From positions 186,001-250,000 of the forward strand of contig NZ_JACHGH010000003.1 of the NCBI RefSeq assembly GCF_014207435.1: DNA of 64,000 bases, read 5' to 3'. This DNA comes from Salirhabdus euzebyi (lineage in GTDB: Bacteria > Bacillota > Bacilli > Bacillales > Alkalibacillaceae). Shown piece after piece: positions 46,649-56,653 of the stretch (position 1 is its first letter; each line of letters begins with the position of its first letter). Both the position numbers and the translations under genes were made by a program. The notes beneath the pieces were generated by a model that saw nothing but the letters and a program-made list of their open reading frames with translations, was not told the DNA's origin and made no database searches.

Positions 46649-48398
46649 TTACTAATACCCCCTGAATAGTTTCTTTAAATATTTCATTAGGTAAAAATGG
46701 CGTCCCATCGTATTTTAAAATGCTTTTTATTTTTTTATGATGGCCAACATTCATTTTGATTAGGCTTGCTAATTGCCCTGTTGCATTATGTTCGACAACA
46801 ATAACTTGTTTCGCTTTTTCGACCAAAGGTAAAATTTCATCAGTAGGGAAAGGATGAACTAAACGAATATGTGCATGATTCACTTTTAAACCCTCTTCTT
46901 CTAACCGCTCCATTGCTTCTTCAATAGCACCTCGGGTAGAAATAAAGCCAATGAATAATACATCCGGATTTTCATCTTTAATGTTTTTGTATACTGGGGT
47001 AGGAAAATGCTCTAGAAGTGTGTTTAGCTTGCGAAGGCGTTTATCCATTTGTTTTTTACGATTAGTAGCGTTCTCAGATGGTTTTCCTGTTTCATCATGC
47101 TCCACTCCAGTAACATGAAAAATACCGTTTTTTGTACCAGGTAGCACACGCGGTGAAATGCCATCTTCCTCTAGTTTATATCTTTTAAAGTATTCTCCTC
47201 TATCTAGCTCTGGTAGAGAAGCATCTAAATCAAGCTTGCCACGCCTAATATCCACTCGCTCAAAGGAAAGTGGTTCTACTGTTTGCTTTCCTAACGATAG
47301 CTGTAAATCAGTTAAAACAATAACAGGACATTGATATTCTTCTGCAATATTTAAAGCCTCTACACCATCATAAAAAGCTTCCTCTACAGTACTCGGAGCC
47401 ATAACAACCTTAGGTATTTCTCCATGAGTTCCATAAATCATTGCCATTAAGTCTGATTGCTCCTGTTTTGTTGGCAAACCAGTACTCGGGCCACCTCTTT
47501 GTGTATCTACAATAACGAGTGGTGTTTCTGTCATTCCTGCTAACCCTATCGATTCCATCATAAGGGATAATCCTGGACCTGCTGAGGCTGTTATCGTTCT
47601 TACTCCGGCATAATTCGCACCGATAGCCATTGTTGCAGCTGCCATTTCATCTTCTGTTTGGATAACCGTTCCACCAAAGTCAGGAAGTTGTTTAATCATG
47701 AATTCCATAATTTCTGAAGCAGGTGTAATTGGGTAAGCTGCCATGAAGCGGCAACCTCCAGCTAATAGACCTAATGATAGAGCATCGTTCCCTATCATAA
47801 ACAATCTTCTGGTACCATCCGCTGGTTGTAATTTCATTATCGTACGATCGTGCTCCACTTGCTCCTTAATAAATGCAGCACCTTTTTCAATAGCCTGCAT
47901 ATTATTCTCTACTACTTTAGCACCTTTACGGCCAAATATTTCTTCTACGACAGGTCGATACACCTCTACCTTTAAATCTAGTATCGCACTAGAAGCACCA
48001 ATAGCTACCATGTTTTTCATTAAGGTAGTACCGAGTTCTCTAGCAATGTCTGTAAATGGAACCGCATAAAGAGTTACATTTACACCATCAGGTAATACTG
48101 GTTTAAATTTTTCATCTGCTAACACAATTCCTTTGTCATGTAATTCGTGCACATTAACATCAATCGTTTCTTGATCAAATGCAACAAGAATATCCAGATC
48201 ATCTTGTATTGCTCTTACAAAGCTAGTAGATACACGAATTTTATTGTTCGTATGTCCTCCTTTAATACGAGATGAAAAGTGTCGGTATCCGTACAAATAA
48301 TAGCCCAAATGATTTAAGGCTGTAGCAAAAATTTCACCTGTACTTTCAATACCTTCTCCTTGTTGACCGCCTACTTTCCAAGAAAGTTGTTTGATCAT
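46635..48398 (-). CDS. korA: 2-oxoacid:ferredoxin oxidoreductase, fused gamma/alpha subunit
   Basis: A 587-residue fusion of the gamma domain (about 1-180, with VGGQQGEGIESTGEI) and the alpha domain (about 205-587, with AYPITPASEIMEF and SAGPGLSLMMESIGLAG). This is the usual form in Bacillus. The ATG at 48398 has AAGGAGGTG upstream, so the GTG at 48410 is not used. The pair lies between miaB and spoVS, as in several Bacillaceae. Confidence 0.93.
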   Translation of the reverse strand: MIKQLSWKVGGQQGEGIESTGEIFATALNHLGYYLYGYRHFSSRIKGGHTNNKIRVSTSFVRAIQDDLDILVAFDQETIDVNVHELHDKGIVLADEKFKPVLPDGVNVTLYAVPFTDIARELGTTLMKNMVAIGASSAILDLKVEVYRPVVEEIFGRKGAKVVENNMQAIEKGAAFIKEQVEHDRTIMKLQPADGTRRLFMIGNDALSLGLLAGGCRFMAAYPITPASEIMEFMIKQLPDFGGTVIQTEDEMAAATMAIGANYAGVRTITASAGPGLSLMMESIGLAGMTETPLVIVDTQRGGPSTGLPTKQEQSDLMAMIYGTHGEIPKVVMAPSTVEEAFYDGVEALNIAEEYQCPVIVLTDLQLSLGKQTVEPLSFERVDIRRGKLDLDASLPELDRGEYFKRYKLEEDGISPRVLPGTKNGIFHVTGVEHDETGKPSENATNRKKQMDKRLRKLNTLLEHFPTPVYKNIKDENPDVLFIGFISTRGAIEEAMERLEEEGLKVNHAHIRLVHPFPTDEILPLVEKAKQVIVVEHNATGQLASLIKMNVGHHKKIKSILKYDGTPFLPNEIFKETIQGVLVNGNI

Positions 48399-48434
48399 TG
48401 TATGAAGCACCTCCTTAACATAAATTTTTTATAG

Positions 48435-48475
48435 AAAAACTAGGCTTGCCACCCTTCATGGTTTTCGACAAGCCT
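48435..48475 (-). terminator. Terminator after the dipeptidase gene
   Basis: A stem AGGCTTG / CAAGCCT encloses a loop of about 20 nt and is followed by AGTTTTTC on the minus strand. Confidence 0.65.
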
Positions 48476-48488
48476 TCGTCTTACTAAT

Positions 48489-49418
48489 TTAATAGGTTTT
48501 AGCCTCTAAGTTATGCAAAAAGTTTTTCCAAGCTATTTTTTCTACTAATTCCTTAGAAAAACGGGCTTTTAGCTCCTGTAAAAAAGAATCATATTGGGCA
48601 TGGTCTTCAATTCCTTCAACGAATCCTGATGTTCCGTCAAAATCCGACCCAAGACCAACAGAATCTTCTCCACCTAGTTTATATATTTTCTCTATATGCT
48701 GTATCACATCTTTACTAGTCGCTTCCTTTGTCCCCGTTAAAAATTCAGGAACATACGTAACACCAATGAATGCTTTTTTCTTAATTAATGCTTTCAATTG
48801 CTTGTCATCCAAGTTTCTTACATGAGAACAAATTTTGCGACTGTTCGAGTGACTAGCAATCGGATATTTAGCTAAATCCATCACATCCCAAAATCCTTGA
48901 TAGGATAAATGAGAAACGTCTGTCATCACATTATATGTATTCAACACTTCCACTACTTGCTTACCAAATGTTGAAAGTCCTGCTCCTCTTTCTTCTCCAA
49001 CCCCATCAGCAACAGCATTTCCATTGTTCCATGTTAAACCGACAGCCTTAACCCCTAAATGAAGAAAGGTTTTTAACTTTATCATATCGTGTCCGATAGG
49101 ATGTAAACCTTCTAGCGTTAACATTGCACCTTTTTCATTATCCTTTAATGCTAGAATATCTTCCTTTGACGTAACAAGTTTAATGTTTTCATATGGTGCA
49201 ATAATTTGCTCATAAAATATATTGACCATTTCTAAAGCGGTATGAAACTGTAAATCGGATGGGACGGTGTCTGGCACAAAAATAGCAAAGCATTGAACTT
49301 TGACTGTGTTTCCTGCCCATTTTTCATAGTTAATCCTTAATTCAGGGCTATCTTGGAAACGCCAATCAGGATTTTTCCAAAGTTGGTATAAAACATCACA
49401 ATGCGCATCTATTATCAT
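48489..49418 (-). CDS. Membrane dipeptidase family (peptidase M19) protein
   Basis: A 309-residue zinc dipeptidase of the amidohydrolase fold. The start MIIDAHCDVLYQ holds the first ligands (His6, Asp8). Further blocks are MLTLEGLHPIG (Glu ligand), LTWNNGNAVADG, DVSHLSYQGFWDV, ASHSNSRKIC and GLGSDFDGTSG. It probably cleaves dipeptides including D-residue forms. It lies between spoVS and korA and appears monocistronic. Confidence 0.92.
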   Translation of the reverse strand: MIIDAHCDVLYQLWKNPDWRFQDSPELRINYEKWAGNTVKVQCFAIFVPDTVPSDLQFHTALEMVNIFYEQIIAPYENIKLVTSKEDILALKDNEKGAMLTLEGLHPIGHDMIKLKTFLHLGVKAVGLTWNNGNAVADGVGEERGAGLSTFGKQVVEVLNTYNVMTDVSHLSYQGFWDVMDLAKYPIASHSNSRKICSHVRNLDDKQLKALIKKKAFIGVTYVPEFLTGTKEATSKDVIQHIEKIYKLGGEDSVGLGSDFDGTSGFVEGIEDHAQYDSFLQELKARFSKELVEKIAWKNFLHNLEAKTY

Positions 49419-49612
49419 CGTATATTCCCCCTAAATGAATAGTTAGTAAAATGATTGCTAATATTTGTGATACGTTTCGTTACCTAGTACTCTTCTTTTC
49501 CTCAACAACAGTACGTAAAAGAAAGCTAGTTTCCCTAGTAGCAAAACGAAATAAACCTAGTGAATTAAGATTTCTTATACTTTAAAAAAGGTAAATAATT
49601 AAAGTATAAAAT

Positions 49613-49642
49613 AAAACCTGTTTGCCCGTCGCAAACAGGTTA
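49613..49642 (-). terminator. Terminator after spoVS
   Basis: The 11-bp hairpin AACCTGTTTGC / GCAAACAGGTT is followed by TTATTTTAT on the minus strand. Confidence 0.82.
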
Positions 49643-49656
49643 ATCTGTTTAACTCA

Positions 49657-49917
49657 TCATCTTGGTTCAACAATCAACTTGATTGCCGTACGTTCTTCAT
49701 TATCGATCATAATGTCTGTGAAAGCCGGAATACAGATAAGATCAACACCACTAGGCGCCACAAATCCTCGTGCAATCGCTACAGCTTTTACTGCTTGGTT
49801 TAACGCACCAGCACCAATTGCTTGAATTTCAGCTGTGCCCCGTTCGCGTAATACATTAGCAAGGGCCCCTGCTACAGAGTTGGGATTTGATTTTGCTGAA
49901 ACTTTTAATATTTCCAT
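49657..49917 (-). CDS. spoVS: Stage V sporulation protein S
   Basis: An 86-residue Alba-like nucleic acid-binding protein, very strongly conserved: EILKVSAKSNPNSVAGALA, then AIGAGALNQAVKAVAIARG and LIVEPR at the end. It is needed for progression through late sporulation. The ATG at 49917 with AAGGAGG upstream gives the standard length. It lies downstream of ymdB as in B. subtilis. Confidence 0.97.
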   Translation of the reverse strand: MEILKVSAKSNPNSVAGALANVLRERGTAEIQAIGAGALNQAVKAVAIARGFVAPSGVDLICIPAFTDIMIDNEERTAIKLIVEPR

Positions 49918-50197
49918 TACTAGTTCCTCCTTATTTTTCCTATTATTTCTTCCACAATTACTATATTCACGAAAAATGAAGATATTCCTCTTTATTATGA
50001 ATGATTTTTCAGAAAAATACAAATATTTAATTTGTAAAAACACAAGGGCTGGTAGACACAAAAAACGGAAATAATGACAAAACCTTTTGGCGAGGTATAG
50101 ACTTATCTTTCATTCAGGGACTCCAACCTTGGGGCTCAATAGAGGAACTAGCCTATTAATACACTTCCTTATGACTCACTATTGTCACTGTTTAATC

Positions 50198-50230
50198 TGT
50201 TCCTGTTGATTATCAAAATCAACAGGAACA
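50198..50230 (-). terminator. Hairpin after ymdB
   Basis: The perfect 13-bp inverted repeat TGTTCCTGTTGAT / ATCAACAGGAACA lies just past the ymdB stop. No good T-run follows, so it may be an mRNA 3-prime stabiliser rather than an efficient terminator. The remaining stretch to spoVS shows no ORF. Confidence 0.5.
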
Positions 50231-50241
50231 ATTACATCTAC

Positions 50242-51039
50242 TTAATAAAAAATAGGGTGATCATCGTTAATCATGATTCTTTCTATTTTTTGAGCAAGTC
50301 CTGAATCTTTATTTATATTTATAACTACACCACTTAATTGCTTTCTACCTTCATCAGGAATTTCAAATCTAACCGGTAAACTGGTTAAGAATCGACGAAT
50401 GACATCTTCTCTTTTCACACCTAAAATGCCATCATAAGGTCCTGTCATCCCAACGTCTGAAATATAAGCCGTCCCATTTGGCAAAATTCTTTCGTCAGCA
50501 GTTTGCACATGCGTATGGGTCCCAACTACACTGCTTACTTTCCCATCTAAAAACCAACCCATCGCTTGTTTTTCACTCGTTGCTTCTGCGTGAAAGTCAA
50601 CAAAAATAAAAGGTGTTCTCTTTTTAGCTTCCGTAACTAACACCTCAACAACACGAAAAGGGTCATCAAGCGGCGGCATAAATGTTCTTCCCTGTGCATT
50701 GATAACGGCAAGTTCTTTTTTACCGGCCTTATAATAAGTAATGCCCTTACCAGGAGTTCCTTCTGGAAAATTAGCAGGCCTAACAAGATACGCAGCATCA
50801 TCAATAAACTCGAAAACTTCTTTTTTGTCCCAAGCATGGTTGCCTAAAGTAACGACATTGGCACCCCATTCCAAAAAGTTACGGTAAATCTTTTCATTAA
50901 TTCCCTTACCGTGGGCTGCATTCTCTCCATTAACTATAACAACATCTGGACGGTATTTATTTTTTAAGCTAGGTAAATGTTCCTTGACCATATCTCTACC
51001 TAACGAACCAACAACATCTCCAATAAATAATATTTTCAT
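50242..51039 (-). CDS. ymdB: Metallophosphoesterase YmdB
   Basis: A 265-residue dimetal phosphodiesterase that hydrolyses cyclic nucleotides in vitro and affects biofilm versus motility fate in B. subtilis. Metal ligands are seen in FIGDVVGSLGRD, NGENAAHGKG, LGNHAWDKKE, VDFHAEATSEK and GTHTHVQTAD. In B. subtilis it follows rny directly; here the composite repeat separates the two. Confidence 0.95.
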   Translation of the reverse strand: MKILFIGDVVGSLGRDMVKEHLPSLKNKYRPDVVIVNGENAAHGKGINEKIYRNFLEWGANVVTLGNHAWDKKEVFEFIDDAAYLVRPANFPEGTPGKGITYYKAGKKELAVINAQGRTFMPPLDDPFRVVEVLVTEAKKRTPFIFVDFHAEATSEKQAMGWFLDGKVSSVVGTHTHVQTADERILPNGTAYISDVGMTGPYDGILGVKREDVIRRFLTSLPVRFEIPDEGRKQLSGVVININKDSGLAQKIERIMINDDHPIFY

Positions 51040-51182
51040 ATGTTTATTTCCCTTCTTAGTCTTATGCGTTTATGTATAATTTCAGTTTCACATAGAACAA
51101 CACCCTTGTCAAAACAGTCAAATTCTTTTTTATCCAGTTTTGTATAATTAGCATAAGCAGATTGTTCCTATGCCCTTAAACG

Positions 51183-51632
51183 GCGACGTAACTTCATGTG
51201 TGTTAATTTCTGCCGCTACGGAAATACACTACGCTTTCTGCGAGCTCGCGCTGAGCCTCCTCGCTCGCAAAGACCGCTCGCTGTGGGGTCTCATCGTCTT
51301 CACTTTCCCGCAGGAGTCTACGTGTATTTCCTTCGCTAAGCATGTGCTAGGAACTTATTCACATTCAAAAGTGCTAGTAATTGGAAAAGTGATGAGTAAG
51401 TAATTCCCATAAGATGGCTTTCTGGATTATAACTACACTTGAATCAGCAAATCACAATCAGCGTAGGCAGAATACGAAGACTCCTGCGGGACAGCACGTG
51501 TCTGAAGACCCCGCAGCGGTGCTTTCCCGCGAGGAGGCTGAGGCCGTGCCCGCGGAAAGCGAAGTATTCTGCCGAAGCGGTTTAATAGCACCCTGCAGCT
51601 TCAAGGAGCAAAATCAACTAAAGTTACATCGC
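51183..51632. repeat. Composite palindromic GC-rich repeat, copy 2
   Basis: This has the same design as the copy at 3758-4207. The terminal inverted repeats are GCGACGTAACTT (51183-51194) and AAGTTACATCGC (51621-51632, one mismatch). Two oppositely oriented arms lie at about 51212-51332 and 51460-51581. The right arm differs from copy 1 at only a handful of positions, and the closing repeat GGCAGAATAC / GTATTCTGCC is intact. Similarity to copy 1 extends outward through TTTGATAGAAA at the right end. It sits between ymdB and rny and carries no plausible gene. Confidence 0.86.
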
Positions 51633-51704
51633 ATTTTCTATCAAATGCAGACAAAATAACAACATCTTTACGAAAGGAGTCATAAACATAAATTTTTTAA
51701 AAGC

Positions 51705-51738
51705 AAAAAAATAAGCGATCAAAATGATCGCTTATTTT
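51705..51738 (-). terminator. Terminator overlapping the end of rny
   Basis: The hairpin AAATAAGCGATC / GATCGCTTATTT (loop ATTTT) is followed by a T-run on the minus strand. The stem includes the rny stop region. Confidence 0.83.
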
Positions 51739-53297
51739 GCATACTCAACTGCTCTAGTTTCTCGAATAACCGTAACTTTAATATGTCCCGGATAATCTAA
51801 TTCATCTTCAATTCGTTTTCGAATATCACGAGCGAGTGTTAAAGATTCGTTATCGTCAATTTCATCTGGTCTTACTAATATTCTTACTTCACGACCAGCT
51901 TGGATTGCGTAAGACTTCTCAACACCTTCATATGAATCAGAAATTTCTTCGAGTTTCTCTAGACGTTTAATGTAGTTTTCTAACGTTTCACTACGTGCGC
52001 CTGGACGTGCAGCTGACAATGCATCAGCGGCAGCTACCAATACAGAAATCACAGATGTCGCTTCTTCATCACCATGGTGAGAAGCAATAGCATTTATAAC
52101 AACTGGATGTTCTTTATACTTTTGGGCTAATTCTTTCCCAATTTCTACGTGGCTTCCTTCTACCTCATGATCAATCGCTTTTCCGATATCATGTAGTAAA
52201 CCGGCACGGCGAGCTAAACGTTCATCTTCACCTAACTCAGCTGCTAACAAGCCTGCTAAATACGCAACTTCCGTTGAATGCTTTAACACATTTTGACCAT
52301 AGCTTGTACGATATTTTAGTCGACCTAATATTTTCACTAGATCAGGATGTAGTCCATGTACGCCTACTTCAAATGTAGTTTGTTCTCCAACTTCACGAAT
52401 GTATTCATCCACTTCTCGACGAGATTTATCAACCATCTCTTCGATTCTCGCTGGATGAATTCGACCGTCCTGTACTAATTTTTCCAGTGCAAGTCTAGCC
52501 GTTTCTCTTCTAATAGGGTCAAATCCTGACAAAATTACTGCTTCAGGGGTATCATCAATAATAAGATCTATTCCAGTTAACGTCTCTAATGCGCGGATAT
52601 TTCGACCTTCTCTTCCGATAATTCGACCCTTCATTTCATCATTCGGCAAGTTAACTACTGAAACTGTTGTTTCTGCAACATGGTCAGCTGCACAGCGTTG
52701 CATCGCAAGTGACAAAATATTTTTTGCTTTTTTGTCTGATTCTTCCTTTGCACGATTTTCAGCTTCTTTTATCATGATGGCCGTTTCGTGTGTAATTTCC
52801 TTTTCTACACGTTCTAAAATAATTTGTTTAGCTTGGTCAGTTGTGTAACCGGAAATGCGTTCAAGTTCAGCTTGCTGTTCATTCACCAATTCTTCCACTT
52901 TGCTTTCCGTTTCTTGAATTTGTTGTTGTTTTTCAGCAAGTGATTCTTCTTTTCTTTCTAACATGAGCTCCCGTTTGTCTAGGGTTTCACTTTTTCTGTC
53001 CAAGTTCTCTTCTCTTAGTAAAAGACGATTTTCTTGCTTTTGTACTTCCATTCGTCTTTCACGTAGCTCATTATCAGTTTCCTGACGCAGACGATGATTT
53101 TCATCTTTCGCTTCTAAAAGCGCCTCACGTTTAGCGGCTTCGGCATTTCTCCGACCTTCTTCGACAATTTGTTTTGCCAAGTCTTCAGCACTCGAAATTT
53201 TAGCCTCCGCAATAGACTTGCGAACCAAATAACCAACAACAATACCGACAATCAGGGCAAGCAAAATGGAGATGATTAGGGTGACTACACTTTCCAT
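51732..53297 (-). CDS. rny: Ribonuclease Y
   Basis: A 521-residue endoribonuclease that initiates mRNA decay. One N-terminal membrane span (about 4-24) is followed by a long charged coiled coil (about 30-200). The KH domain has [15 protein letters not shown], and the HD domain has catalytic [10 protein letters not shown]. It is membrane-bound and works with the Ric proteins. It stands with its own terminator, 254 bp downstream of recA; that gap carries the recA terminator. Confidence 0.97.
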   Translation of the reverse strand: MESVVTLIISILLALIVGIVVGYLVRKSIAEAKISSAEDLAKQIVEEGRRNAEAAKREALLEAKDENHRLRQETDNELRERRMEVQKQENRLLLREENLDRKSETLDKRELMLERKEESLAEKQQQIQETESKVEELVNEQQAELERISGYTTDQAKQIILERVEKEITHETAIMIKEAENRAKEESDKKAKNILSLAMQRCAADHVAETTVSVVNLPNDEMKGRIIGREGRNIRALETLTGIDLIIDDTPEAVILSGFDPIRRETARLALEKLVQDGRIHPARIEEMVDKSRREVDEYIREVGEQTTFEVGVHGLHPDLVKILGRLKYRTSYGQNVLKHSTEVAYLAGLLAAELGEDERLARRAGLLHDIGKAIDHEVEGSHVEIGKELAQKYKEHPVVINAIASHHGDEEATSVISVLVAAADALSAARPGARSETLENYIKRLEKLEEISDSYEGVEKSYAIQAGREVRILVRPDEIDDNESLTLARDIRKRIEDELDYPGHIKVTVIRETRAVEYAK

Positions 53298-53465
53298 ACA
53301 TTCACCTCCTCTTGCTGTAATGCTCGTACTATAATTTCAGTCGGCATGTACAAAACTGCATTTTCAATTCATCATTTCAAAAATTTTGTTGAAATAAAAA
53401 ATAAAATTATACATATTAATTTTAAGCGTGACAATATTCATTGTCAAGGAAATGTCAACCAAATA

Positions 53466-53506
53466 AAAAGAAAGCCCCTTTACATCTTCTAGTAAAGGGA
53501 GCTTTC
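53466..53506 (-). terminator. Terminator after recA
   Basis: The hairpin GAAAGCTCCCTTTAC / GTAAAGGGGCTTTC (one mismatch) is followed by TTTTTATTT on the minus strand. Confidence 0.85.
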
Positions 53507-53551
53507 ATAGCTTTTAAGTAAATATTTCAATAGATTGGCAGTAGTAAATTT

Positions 53552-54586
53552 TTAAACGTCTAGCGCTTCCTGCGCCTGTCCTGACTGCTTTTCCTCTTTT
53601 ACATCCATATTATAATGCTTGCGGATTTCTGTGTAAATTTGTTCTAATATATCTTCATTTTCTTTTAAGAATTGTTTTGCATTTTCTCTACCTTGACCAA
53701 GCTTCTCATCATTGTATGAATACCAAGAACCACTTTTTTGCACGATATCAAGATCAGAACCAATATCAAGAAGTTCTCCTTCTTTTGAAATACCTAATCC
53801 ATACATAATATCTACTTCAGCTTGTTTAAATGGTGGAGCAACTTTATTTTTTACTACCTTAATTCGTGTTCTGTTCCCTAAAATATCGTTTCCTTGCTTT
53901 AAAGTCTCAGCTCTTCTTACTTCTAAACGTACAGAAGAATAGAACTTCAATGCACGTCCACCTGGTGTTGTTTCTGGGTTACCGAACATGACACCAACTT
54001 TTTCACGAATTTGGTTAATGAATATTGTGATTGTTTTCGATTTGTTGATTGCACCAGACAATTTACGCAAAGCTTGAGACATTAGTCGAGCTTGAAGACC
54101 TACGTGAGAATCTCCCATTTCTCCTTCAATTTCAGCTTTCGGTACAAGAGCAGCAACCGAGTCAATAACAATAATGTCAACAGCACCGCTTCGAACTAAG
54201 GCTTCAGCAATTTCTAGTGCTTGTTCACCAGTGTCCGGCTGAGATAATAATAATTCTTCAATGTCTACACCTAAATTTCTAGCATATACCGGATCAAGTG
54301 CGTGTTCTGCATCGATAAATGCAGCTTGTCCACCCTTACGTTGTGCTTCTGCAATCGCATGAAGCGCAACTGTCGTTTTACCAGAAGATTCAGGTCCATA
54401 TATTTCAACTATTCTACCACGAGGATAACCACCAACACCAAGGGCAACATCTAATGCTGTAGAACCACTAGAAACAGTGGAAACTCGTTGTTCTGTACCT
54501 TCACCTAGCTTCATAATAGATCCTTTACCAAATTGCTTCTCTATTTGTCTTAATGCCATATCTAGCGCTTGTTTACGATCACTCAA
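53552..54586 (-). CDS. recA: Recombinase RecA
   Basis: A 344-residue strand-exchange protein that also triggers LexA cleavage. Walker [10 protein letters not shown] is at 64-72. Further blocks are [17 protein letters not shown] (loop region), [22 protein letters not shown] (DNA loops L1/L2), and an acidic C-terminus. It is expressed from a LexA-controlled promoter (54623-54673). Confidence 0.98.
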   Translation of the reverse strand: MSDRKQALDMALRQIEKQFGKGSIMKLGEGTEQRVSTVSSGSTALDVALGVGGYPRGRIVEIYGPESSGKTTVALHAIAEAQRKGGQAAFIDAEHALDPVYARNLGVDIEELLLSQPDTGEQALEIAEALVRSGAVDIIVIDSVAALVPKAEIEGEMGDSHVGLQARLMSQALRKLSGAINKSKTITIFINQIREKVGVMFGNPETTPGGRALKFYSSVRLEVRRAETLKQGNDILGNRTRIKVVKNKVAPPFKQAEVDIMYGLGISKEGELLDIGSDLDIVQKSGSWYSYNDEKLGQGRENAKQFLKENEDILEQIYTEIRKHYNMDVKEEKQSGQAQEALDV

Positions 54587-54622
54587 CGTTCTTCCTCCTT
54601 TTATGAAACTATCACTATTTAC

Positions 54623-54673
54623 ATCATAACCCTTTTTTCTCTTTTTGCCAACAAAAAAGCGAATAAATGTTCT
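54623..54673 (-). promoter_or_regulatory. recA promoter with LexA box
   Basis: On the minus strand TTGGCA (54646-54651), 17 nt, TATGAT (54623-54628). The LexA-type site CGAATAAATGTTCT (54660-54673) lies about 8 bp upstream of the -35, consistent with SOS control. Confidence 0.75.
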
Positions 54674-54738
54674 GTTTTTTTGTTAACTAGGATATGTGAA
54701 AAATAATATTTCTCTTACTAAAATAATGATTTTCCTAC

Positions 54739-56004
54739 TTATACAGTAGGGAGATTATTATTTTTCAAATAATGATAGATTAATTCCAATCCCTTTTTTA
54801 CAGCACGGTTTCGAATCGTGTTTCGCACACCGGTAAATTGGTATTTTTTGCATACAACTTCTTTTGTACCTATTTTCAATCCAATAAAAACCGTTCCTAC
54901 TGGTTTGTTTTCACTCATGTCTGGACCGGCATTTCCAGTAAAGCTAATACCAATAGTAGAATTCATCATTTGTTGAATATTTTCTGCCATTTTTGTCGCA
55001 CATTGCTCACTTATCGTACCATATTTTTCGATGAGCTGCTCATCAATTTTTAATACTTTTTCTTTTACTTCTCGCTGATAACATACAATAGAACCCGGAA
55101 CAACTTGAGATGCACCTGGTAACGAAATGATTCTATCGATAAATCTACCCCCAGTTATACTTTCAGCAGAAGCAATCGACAAATTTAGTTGTTTTAATAG
55201 TTGTAATACTGTACTTTCGAGTGTATCATCATTCGTCCCATAGTGATACTTTCCTACTCTAGCTAAAATTTTGTCCTCCACCACTTGAATGAAAGCAAAG
55301 CCTTCTGCTTCATTTTGACAGGAAGCGGTCAACCTTAACATTACTTCCCCTTCACCTGCTAGTGGCGCTATCGTTGGATTTGTTTGCTCTCGAATAATAT
55401 CAGAAAGACGATCCTCTAGTATGGATTCTCCAATTCCAATAAACCGTAAAACTTTGGACACGATTTGTTTATTCATTTGATACTTTTTTTGGAGAAAAGG
55501 GAATCCGTGTTTTACCATAATCGATTTCATTTCTCGAGGAACACCTGGTAGAAAAATCCAGCTTTTCTTTTCATGTTCCACATACATACCTTGAGCCATT
55601 CCTTCTTCATTAGGTAAAATGATACCTTCTTTAAAGACAACTGCTTGTTTCCGGTTGTTTTCGGACATAGCTATATTGTTTTTTACAAAATATTGCTCAA
55701 TTTTTTCCAAAATGCTTTCTTCTACTACTAGGTTTTTTTGTAAAACCTTAGCAGCAACATCTCTTGTTAAGTCATCGTCTGTCGGACCTAAGCCCCCTGT
55801 TACAATTACTAAATCTGATCGTTTTTGGGCTAGTGTCATGACTTCTGTAAGTCGTGCTTCATTGTCTCCTACCGTATGATGAAAATACACATTAATGCCT
55901 ATTTCAGCTAGTTGCTGAGAAATCCATTGTGCATTAGTATCAGCAATTTGGCCAAGGAGTAACTCGGATCCAACAGAAATAATTTCTGCGTTCACATTTT
56001 TCAT
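54739..56004 (-). CDS. cinA: CinA family protein (competence/damage-inducible)
   Basis: A 421-residue two-domain protein. The N-terminal MoeA/Mog-like domain (about 1-170) has SVGSELLLGQIADTNAQ and VTGGLGPTDDD. The C-terminal CinA amidohydrolase-like domain (about 255-415) has SAESITGGRF, PGSIVCYQ and GNAGPD. Family members act on pyridine nucleotides (NMN deamidation, ADP-ribose hydrolysis). The start shares one base with the pgsA stop (TAATG), so translation is coupled. Confidence 0.93.
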   Translation of the reverse strand: MKNVNAEIISVGSELLLGQIADTNAQWISQQLAEIGINVYFHHTVGDNEARLTEVMTLAQKRSDLVIVTGGLGPTDDDLTRDVAAKVLQKNLVVEESILEKIEQYFVKNNIAMSENNRKQAVVFKEGIILPNEEGMAQGMYVEHEKKSWIFLPGVPREMKSIMVKHGFPFLQKKYQMNKQIVSKVLRFIGIGESILEDRLSDIIREQTNPTIAPLAGEGEVMLRLTASCQNEAEGFAFIQVVEDKILARVGKYHYGTNDDTLESTVLQLLKQLNLSIASAESITGGRFIDRIISLPGASQVVPGSIVCYQREVKEKVLKIDEQLIEKYGTISEQCATKMAENIQQMMNSTIGISFTGNAGPDMSENKPVGTVFIGLKIGTKEVVCKKYQFTGVRNTIRNRAVKKGLELIYHYLKNNNLPTV

Positions 56005-56582
56005 TATTTTGAATCCCTCATTACGTGCCAGTTTTTGACAAAGTAATCAACACCAGAAACAACCGTAATGATTAAGGCTGCGTAAAGAGCAATCGTAGCA
56101 AATGGAAAACCTATAAAAGAAAATGGGAAATTATGTAGCAATAAAGCTGAAATAGCGACAATTTGAATCCAAGTTTTTAACTTGCCCATTTGACCAGCAG
56201 CCAAAACTGTACCTTCACCAGCTGCAACTAATCGTAATCCTGTAACAGCAAATTCTCTACTAATAATAACGATCACAATCCACGCTGGAGCTAATGCTAA
56301 TTCTACGAGCATTACTAGCGCAGCCGATACGAGAAGTTTGTCAGCAAGAGGGTCTAAAAATTTCCCTAAATTAGTTACTAAATTGTATTTACGAGCATAA
56401 TACCCATCCACCCAGTCGGTTGTGGAAGCAATAATAAATAAAAGTGCAGCAACTAAGTGTGAAACAGGAAGAATACGCTCACCGATACTAATGTTGCCCC
56501 AATCAAAAGGAATCGTTAATAGCAAAATAAAAAATGGAATGAGTAAAATGCGTGAAATTGTAATTTGATTTGGAATATTCAT
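56004..56582 (-). CDS. pgsA: CDP-diacylglycerol-glycerol-3-phosphate phosphatidyltransferase
   Basis: A 192-residue membrane enzyme making phosphatidylglycerol phosphate. The CDP-alcohol phosphotransferase motif is present: TDWVDGYYARK then GKFLDPLADK, giving all the conserved Asp, Gly, Ala and Arg residues. Six spans are expected. The ATG at 56582 (MNIPNQITISR) follows GGGAGG. Confidence 0.95.
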   Translation of the reverse strand: MNIPNQITISRILLIPFFILLLTIPFDWGNISIGERILPVSHLVAALLFIIASTTDWVDGYYARKYNLVTNLGKFLDPLADKLLVSAALVMLVELALAPAWIVIVIISREFAVTGLRLVAAGEGTVLAAGQMGKLKTWIQIVAISALLLHNFPFSFIGFPFATIALYAALIITVVSGVDYFVKNWHVMRDSK

Positions 56583-56607
56583 AAAAAGTGCCTCCCTACG
56601 CAACAAA

Positions 56608-56635
56608 GAGTCATCGACTAATACCCGATGACTCT
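56608..56635 (-). terminator. Hairpin between ymfM and pgsA
   Basis: The 10-bp stem AGAGTCATCG / CGATGACTCT is followed only by TTG on the minus strand. It could be a weak terminator or attenuator between ymfM and pgsA. Confidence 0.45.
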
Positions 56636-56653
56636 GTTGGAGCTATTTGTTTT

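Noticed and set aside
50062..50197. Possible tRNA or small RNA between spoVS and ymdB
   Set aside because: Short inverted repeats exist (GGCT / AGCC), but no cloverleaf, promoter pair or terminator could be assembled.
51170..51659. Plus-strand open frames of about 80 codons between ymdB and rny
   Set aside because: They coincide with the second copy of the GC-rich repeat and have no coding features.
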